Assembly (NCBI GenBank): GCA_051294375.1
Contig: CM119266.1
Location: forward strand, 5,013,770 to 5,077,769
DNA from: Paraspadella gotoi
Lineage: Eukaryota > Chaetognatha
Length of the DNA: 64,000 nucleotides
Direction of reading: 5' to 3'
The notes below the pieces were generated by a model. The model had not been told where the DNA came from, made no database searches, and saw nothing but the letters and a program-made list of their open reading frames with translations. The position numbers and the translations under genes are program-made. Within the stretch, counting starts at the first letter, position 1, and each line of letters begins with the position of its first letter. Positions 59,408 to 64,000 of this stretch are shown piece by piece.

Positions 59408-61433
59408 CTAATAATGCAGCCTCGTTATCAATAATATGACGCTCCACACTGCAGCCACTCCAGGCGTTCTCAACACTCCAGTCGTCACCGCAGCGCCGTT
59501 TTGACACCCCGCGGACATGAGTTCGTCCTCGGTCCATACGGCGACTTCGTCGTAATTCGCGACGAATTTTTCAAGTGAACACGGCGATGCGCATCCGGCG
59601 ATGCTCATTTCCTTGACGGTAGCGTTGAGATTCTCCGCTCCGCTGAGATAAAACATCCGCACGACGCGGCCGCCGCCGCCGCTCTGCGCGTGCAGCTCCA
59701 TCAGTACTGCGCTGCCGTACGGCGGCGAGAACGGCGGCGTGTACATGTCCATCGCGCCCAGCAACGCGGCGATGTTAGTGTCGTGTCCCGAATAAATCAT
59801 AATCTTGACGCCGTCCGAGAATCCGGGATGATCCGGCGGCTGGAACGGCCCGTCCGCGAAGGCCTTGAGATTGCTCAGAAGCCGGCCCAGCAGCGGTCCG
59901 CCCTGCAGCCGCTTGATCTTTGCGGAGCCTTGAGAGGCTAGGCTTCGTTTCTCGCTCTTCAAATCCCAGAGACGGTCGACGACCTCGTCCGTCGCCCAAT
60001 CGGGAAGAGTCTTTCGATGTCGCTGATTGACGAAGAGGTTCCCGCCGACGTTCCACGCCGTCTTCAAGTTGGCCACGTCGTCATCGGCGTCGAAGCGTCC
60101 GGCGCCGCGGGCCGCCAGTTCGATGAGGTCGCGGTGGTCGTCGACGAAGCGTTTGACGGAAGAAGAAGTCCGAAGGAGCTCGTCGAAAAGCGTCTCGAGT
60201 CGGTCGCAGACCTTGGAGGATCGCATGACCCAATCCTCGTAGACGGGAGCGGAGTGGATCGGCACGGGTTGCCATGGCAACGAAGCGTCGAACCGGTCGG
60301 CCTCTTTGGGAGGGAAGAGGCCGGACAAGAGGCACTGGGATGACATGAGGGCGCGTTCGACCCCTGAGGATCGGACGTAGGTGTGGGCGTTGACGAAGTC
60401 TGGGCTGTGGTTGAGGGGGGGTGGTGTGGACTTGAGGCGGTGAAAATATGTTAAAAGTTTATAATCTCATTTGCATATTGTTGCAAAAGAATTCGGTACT
60501 AATTTCTAGGTAAAAAATTGTCACCGTTAAAAAAAAAATAAGCACGAATTTTTTTTAGATTACCACCATAATTTAGAATAAATTATAAAAAATGTTTAAA
60601 AGCATGTTCTATGCAACAGTTAGATTATATTTTGTCTTTTGGAAATGTTTATAAATATTTTCACGATCTTTAAAAGTCAGAAGTAATTAAGCTAATATAA
60701 AATAGGTGTTTTGATCATTATTTTAGGGTCATTATAGTCATAAAGTCATTGTCTTTTACGTCACTTTATGTCATTAAGTAAATAAAAAAAAATTTAAAAA
60801 AATCAATCAGTACCAGGTTATACTAATTTAATTGCATCGATCAAAGCATACCATACAAATACCCCAAAAATTCGTCGTATCTGTTCCGCAACGCATTTCC
60901 TAGATATTGCAGCTGTTTCATTCCCGTCTTGGTAAGCTGACCCCAGCCCTGTGGCCATTGCTCCTCCTGATTGGGGTCTTCTGGTCCAAAGGGCTTGGTG
61001 GGGCTTCTGTCTCCGTGTCGATGAAGAAGTTGAACGAACTCGAGCGAAGCTTAAGACAGGTTCCGAGTTTGACAAACAGATTTGTTTGGTATTTTAACAG
61101 TAAATAAATACTACACTTGAGGCCGGATACGGTGTCTCCTGATTAGGATTAATCTAGATTATTTTATATTAGCATTAGAATTAAAAATATATAACAAAAA
61201 GTTGATGATATGCTCCTAAAAAAATAAGTTGAAAGGATTCAATTTCAGCATGAATTCGGCCCCAAAAAATGGAGAAAAAAAATTTATAAACAAAATATCT
61301 ATTATCTAATATTTTCTATTATTGATAATGAACTTTGTTTGCTGTCAAACTCGTCAAACCGACCATCAGCTTTTTGAATTGCAGCTCGAAGTTTAAGAAG
61401 ATGAAGAAACAATACTAGTCCGAAAATCCGCAT
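59408..61433 (-). CDS. Membrane-anchored histidine acid phosphatase (lysosomal/prostatic type)
   Basis: Three exons on the minus strand: 61433-61364, 61049-60863 and 60404-59408, summing to 1,254 nt (417 residues) in phase, close to the roughly 420 residues of lysosomal acid phosphatase. Exon 1 gives a signal peptide ([18 protein letters not shown]). Exon 2 opens [20 protein letters not shown], which holds the RHGxRxP catalytic loop with the nucleophilic His. Exon 3 carries [15 protein letters not shown], the second substrate-binding Arg segment, and [18 protein letters not shown] with the HD proton-donor pair. A C-terminal hydrophobic helix ([16 protein letters not shown]) suggests a type I membrane anchor. 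The enzyme hydrolyses phosphomonoesters in the lysosome or at the cell surface. All catalytic residues expected are present. It is convergent with PIEZO, whose stop is 0.9 kb away. Confidence 0.92.
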
Positions 61434-61796
61434 TTTTTAAAGTTTTTTTTATTATTACGTTATGCGTCAATTTATCAACATTTCATTTATTTGAGGCGAT
61501 TTTCAAGCTTGAACGCACTATCGTCATTTTTCTGAAAGTTTTTCTGCAAATCCTAAAAAGAAGAAAATATATAATATTAATTATCGCATTAGATTTTTTT
61601 TTTTCGCACGAAGATTCTTTGCTTTACAAAACCCCTTTTTTAGTCGGATCTGCTTATCAGCAGATCCCGAACTCTATAACTCACTTTTTATAACTCACTT
61701 TTTCGGTCCGTCGGTCCGCCCCCTCAATATTGTCGGGCACACACTTATATCATGTCAGAACATCGAATTATGATAAATTATGCAAAAAAAATGATG
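61434..61796. other. 5' flank of the acid phosphatase gene
   Basis: Presumed promoter side of the minus-strand gene. Contains TCAATTTATCAAC-type AT-rich sequence and a TCGGTCCGTCGGTCCG start of the next array. No definite elements. Confidence 0.4.
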
Positions 61797-61996
61797 TCCG
61801 TCCGTCCGTCTGTCTGTCCGTCCGTCCGTCCGTCCGTCCGTCGTCGTCCGTCCGTCCGTCCGTCCGTCCGTCCGTCCGTCCGTCGTCCGTCCGTCTCCGT
61901 CCGTCCGTCGTCCGTCCGTCCGTCCGTCGTCCGTCCGTCCGTCCGTCCGTCTCCGTCGTCCGTCCGTCCGTCGTCCGTCCTCCGTCTCCGTCCCAC
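61797..61996. repeat. (TCCG)n microsatellite with TCG and CTCCG variants
   Basis: About 200 bases of CCGTCCGT. It is open in several frames, so long Arg/Pro/Ser or Thr/Asp/Gly ORFs over it are artefacts. Confidence 0.95.
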
Positions 61997-62009
61997 CTTA
62001 GCAAAAAAC

Positions 62010-62905
62010 ACCAATTACTCGTGATTGATGGATGGATTTAAATGAAATTTTGTGTGTGGATAGGTAAGTGTGTGATTGAGCTGGATATTAAGTTTCGATG
62101 GAATCGTCCGAGTGGAAATGAGTTTAAATGGAAAAAACAAAAAAAAATATATTCACTATTTGAACACCAATTGCTCATGAGTGGATGGGCTGATTGACCT
62201 GGAATTTTGTATGTGGGTAGGAAAGTGTGTGATTGAACAGGAAATCAAGTTTCGATGGAATAGTTTGAGTGGAAATGAGTTTAAATGGAAAAAAACAAAA
62301 AACCTGTTTTACTAATTGATTATGCTTCTTTTTCCTTTTATATTAAATGTATCTGCAGGATGTATTAATAAATCAAATAATTAATCAGTTAATTAATCAA
62401 TTAGTAAATAAATTAATCAATAATTAATTAATTAGTCAATCAATCCGTCCATCCGTCCCATCTTAGCAAAAAGCTCCAATAACTCGTGATTGGCTGGTTG
62501 GATTGTAATTAAATTTTTGTGTGGGTAGGAAAGTGTGTGATAAAGCTGGATATAAAATTTTCGATGGAATCGTGTGAGTGGAAATTAGTTTAAATGAAAA
62601 AAACATAAGTCGAATTTACTAAAATCTTTTTACTTATTTTAACCAATAAATACTCCAATTAATCATAATTGGATGGATAGATTGAGTTGAAATTTTGTGT
62701 GTGGGTAGGAAAACGTATGACGAAGCTTGATATAAAGTTTCAGTGGAAACGTACGAGTGGAAATGAGTTTAAATGAAAAAAATATGAGTCACATTTACTT
62801 GAATCTTTTTATTTATTTTAACCCATGATAGATTGAGATGAAATTTTGTGAGCCGGTAGGAAAGTGAGTGAAGAAGCTAGATATAAAGTTTTGACGGAAT
62901 GCAAG
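62010..62905. repeat. Degenerate tandem repeat, unit about 120-160 bp, five copies
   Basis: Copies start near 62010, 62165, 62475, 62650 and 62825. Each contains a TGATGGATGGAT-type stretch, AAATTTTGTGTGTGG, TAGGAAAGTGTGTGA and AAGTTTCGATGGAAT, then TGGAAATGAGTTTAAATG. Divergence between copies is moderate, and a linker of AATTAATC repeats separates copies 2 and 3. Confidence 0.75.
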
Positions 62906-62982
62906 TTGAAAAAATTATGCAAGTTGAAAAAATGATGCAAGTTAAAAAAATCTTAAAAGCATAAGGATCGTCGCTATTGCAT

Positions 62983-63489
62983 AAAAAGAGAGAGAGAGAG
63001 AGAGAGAGAGAATGAGAGAGTGAGAGAGAGAGAGAGAGTGAGAGAGAAAAGAGAAGAGAGTGAGAGAGAGAGAGAGAGAAGAAGAGACATAAAATAAAAA
63101 AATCTTAAAAGACTCAAGATCGAGCCAGAGCCCACTATCATAGAAAATTAATGAAAAAAACACCGGGAAAAAAACGAATGAATCATGCGATAACGAATTG
63201 TTGATGTACTAGTAATTGATTGAGGTAATACTAATTGATTGATGTAATAGTAATTTATTGATGTAATAGGAATTGATTATTGATTCGATGATAATCAATT
63301 ATTGATCATGACGCTGTGATGATAGTCCATTCAGTGATGCGATGATTGTCATTCATTGATGCGATGATTGTCATTCATTGATGCGATGATAGTCAATAAA
63401 ACAAACAAATGCGTGTATGATGTGAGAGAGAGAGAGAGAGAGAGAGAAGAGAGAAGAGAGAGGAGAGAGAGAGAGAGAGAGAGAAAGAA

Positions 63490-63520
<31 letters not shown>

Positions 63521-63714
63521 AGAGAGAGGAGAGAAAAGAAAGAGAATAAATCCACGAAAATCTCGGATGAAAATATGGGATTTTGTATTGAAAAAAGCGC
63601 GGATAAATGGCAATAATAAAAAGTTTTTAGAAGGAAAAAAATAATCAGAATTTTTTCAAAAAACAAACGATCACGCAAAAGATCGGACAGATAGGGACAG
63701 ACACACAGAGAGAC

Positions 63715-63745
<31 letters not shown>

Positions 63746-64000
63746 CAGCCGCTGCAGAGAAAAGAGAAAGAGAAAGAGCGATATATAATAATTAAAAGAG
63801 AGAGAGAGAGAGAGAAGCTCTACAGCCCCTTTACTCGTTAAAGAATCAGCAGTACTTATGGCGCCGCACGTAGCGTGAGCTATCTCTATCCCAAAGGACC
63901 CGGTTTCGCCCTGTTCGTGGCGTCGTTTTTTACATTAGTGAACCCACATTATATCTAAAAAAAATTTTGTTAAAAAAAAAAAAAAAAAGAGAGAGAGAGA
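62983..64000. repeat. (GA)n-rich terminal region
   Basis: GA arrays at 62983-63082, 63422-63545, 63707-63820 and 63988-64000, separated by ATTGATG-type repeats (63220-63400). No gene is seen. A GC-richer patch at 63835-63935 has no supported exon. Confidence 0.85.

Noticed and set aside
61730-62041. Long overlapping ORFs in four frames
   Set aside because: They are translations of the TCCG microsatellite.

Overview
This is eukaryotic, intron-rich, AT-rich genomic DNA from an invertebrate animal; I cannot name the species. Exons appear as short GC-richer islands with GT-AG boundaries (one GC-AG) in low-GC DNA full of CT/GA and ATT microsatellites, SINE-like repeats and fold-back elements. Two 10-base N gaps mark assembly joins. 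The gene content (Piezo, Mind bomb-like, EFHB-like, sushi receptor, Kunitz/WAP inhibitor, histidine acid phosphatase) is metazoan. All gene models were spliced by eye from reading-frame phase and conserved motifs.

The organising feature is one PIEZO mechanosensitive-channel gene on the + strand from before 4154 to 58486. Only the C-terminal ~1,050 codons are in the window. Its introns host complete genes. The 20.7 kb intron (6941-27688) holds a Mind bomb-like ankyrin/RING ubiquitin ligase on the - strand (8279 to about 17452, 5' end unresolved). The 6.1 kb intron (32211-38288) holds a single-pass sushi-domain receptor on the - strand (32467-37643). The 13.4 kb intron (39924-53287) holds two head-to-head genes: an EFHB/CFAP21-like axonemal protein (-, 40143-47563) and a secreted Kunitz/WAP-type multi-domain inhibitor (+, 49035-52848). 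Splice phases match across all three host introns, so the host really is one gene. An unrecognised - strand gene at 1-1944 is probably nested too, because the N-terminal half of PIEZO must lie further left. Beyond the PIEZO 3' end a convergent lysosomal-type histidine acid phosphatase occupies 59408-61433 (-). From 61.6 kb to the end I see only tandem repeats.

The most notable observation is that PIEZO ends twice. After the last common exon (53288-54378 block) there are two complete, in-frame, mutually substitutable C-terminal cassettes. Cassette A (54831-56175) ends in a long acidic and basic tail. Cassette B (57530-58486) ends compactly, as in vertebrate PIEZO. Each encodes the pore-lining inner helix, the MFEELP turn and the intracellular C-terminal domain, but with different intron positions and a different charge at the pore helix. 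A fold-back MITE carrying AATAAA signals lies between them, suggesting that splicing and polyadenylation choose between two pore modules.

Other signals include a hammerhead-ribozyme-like core in a Penelope-like inverted repeat (2456-2711), several MITE and SINE families, and two minisatellites whose unit contains the 5' splice-site sequence and which start exactly at exon ends (mib exon 3 and PIEZO cassette B).
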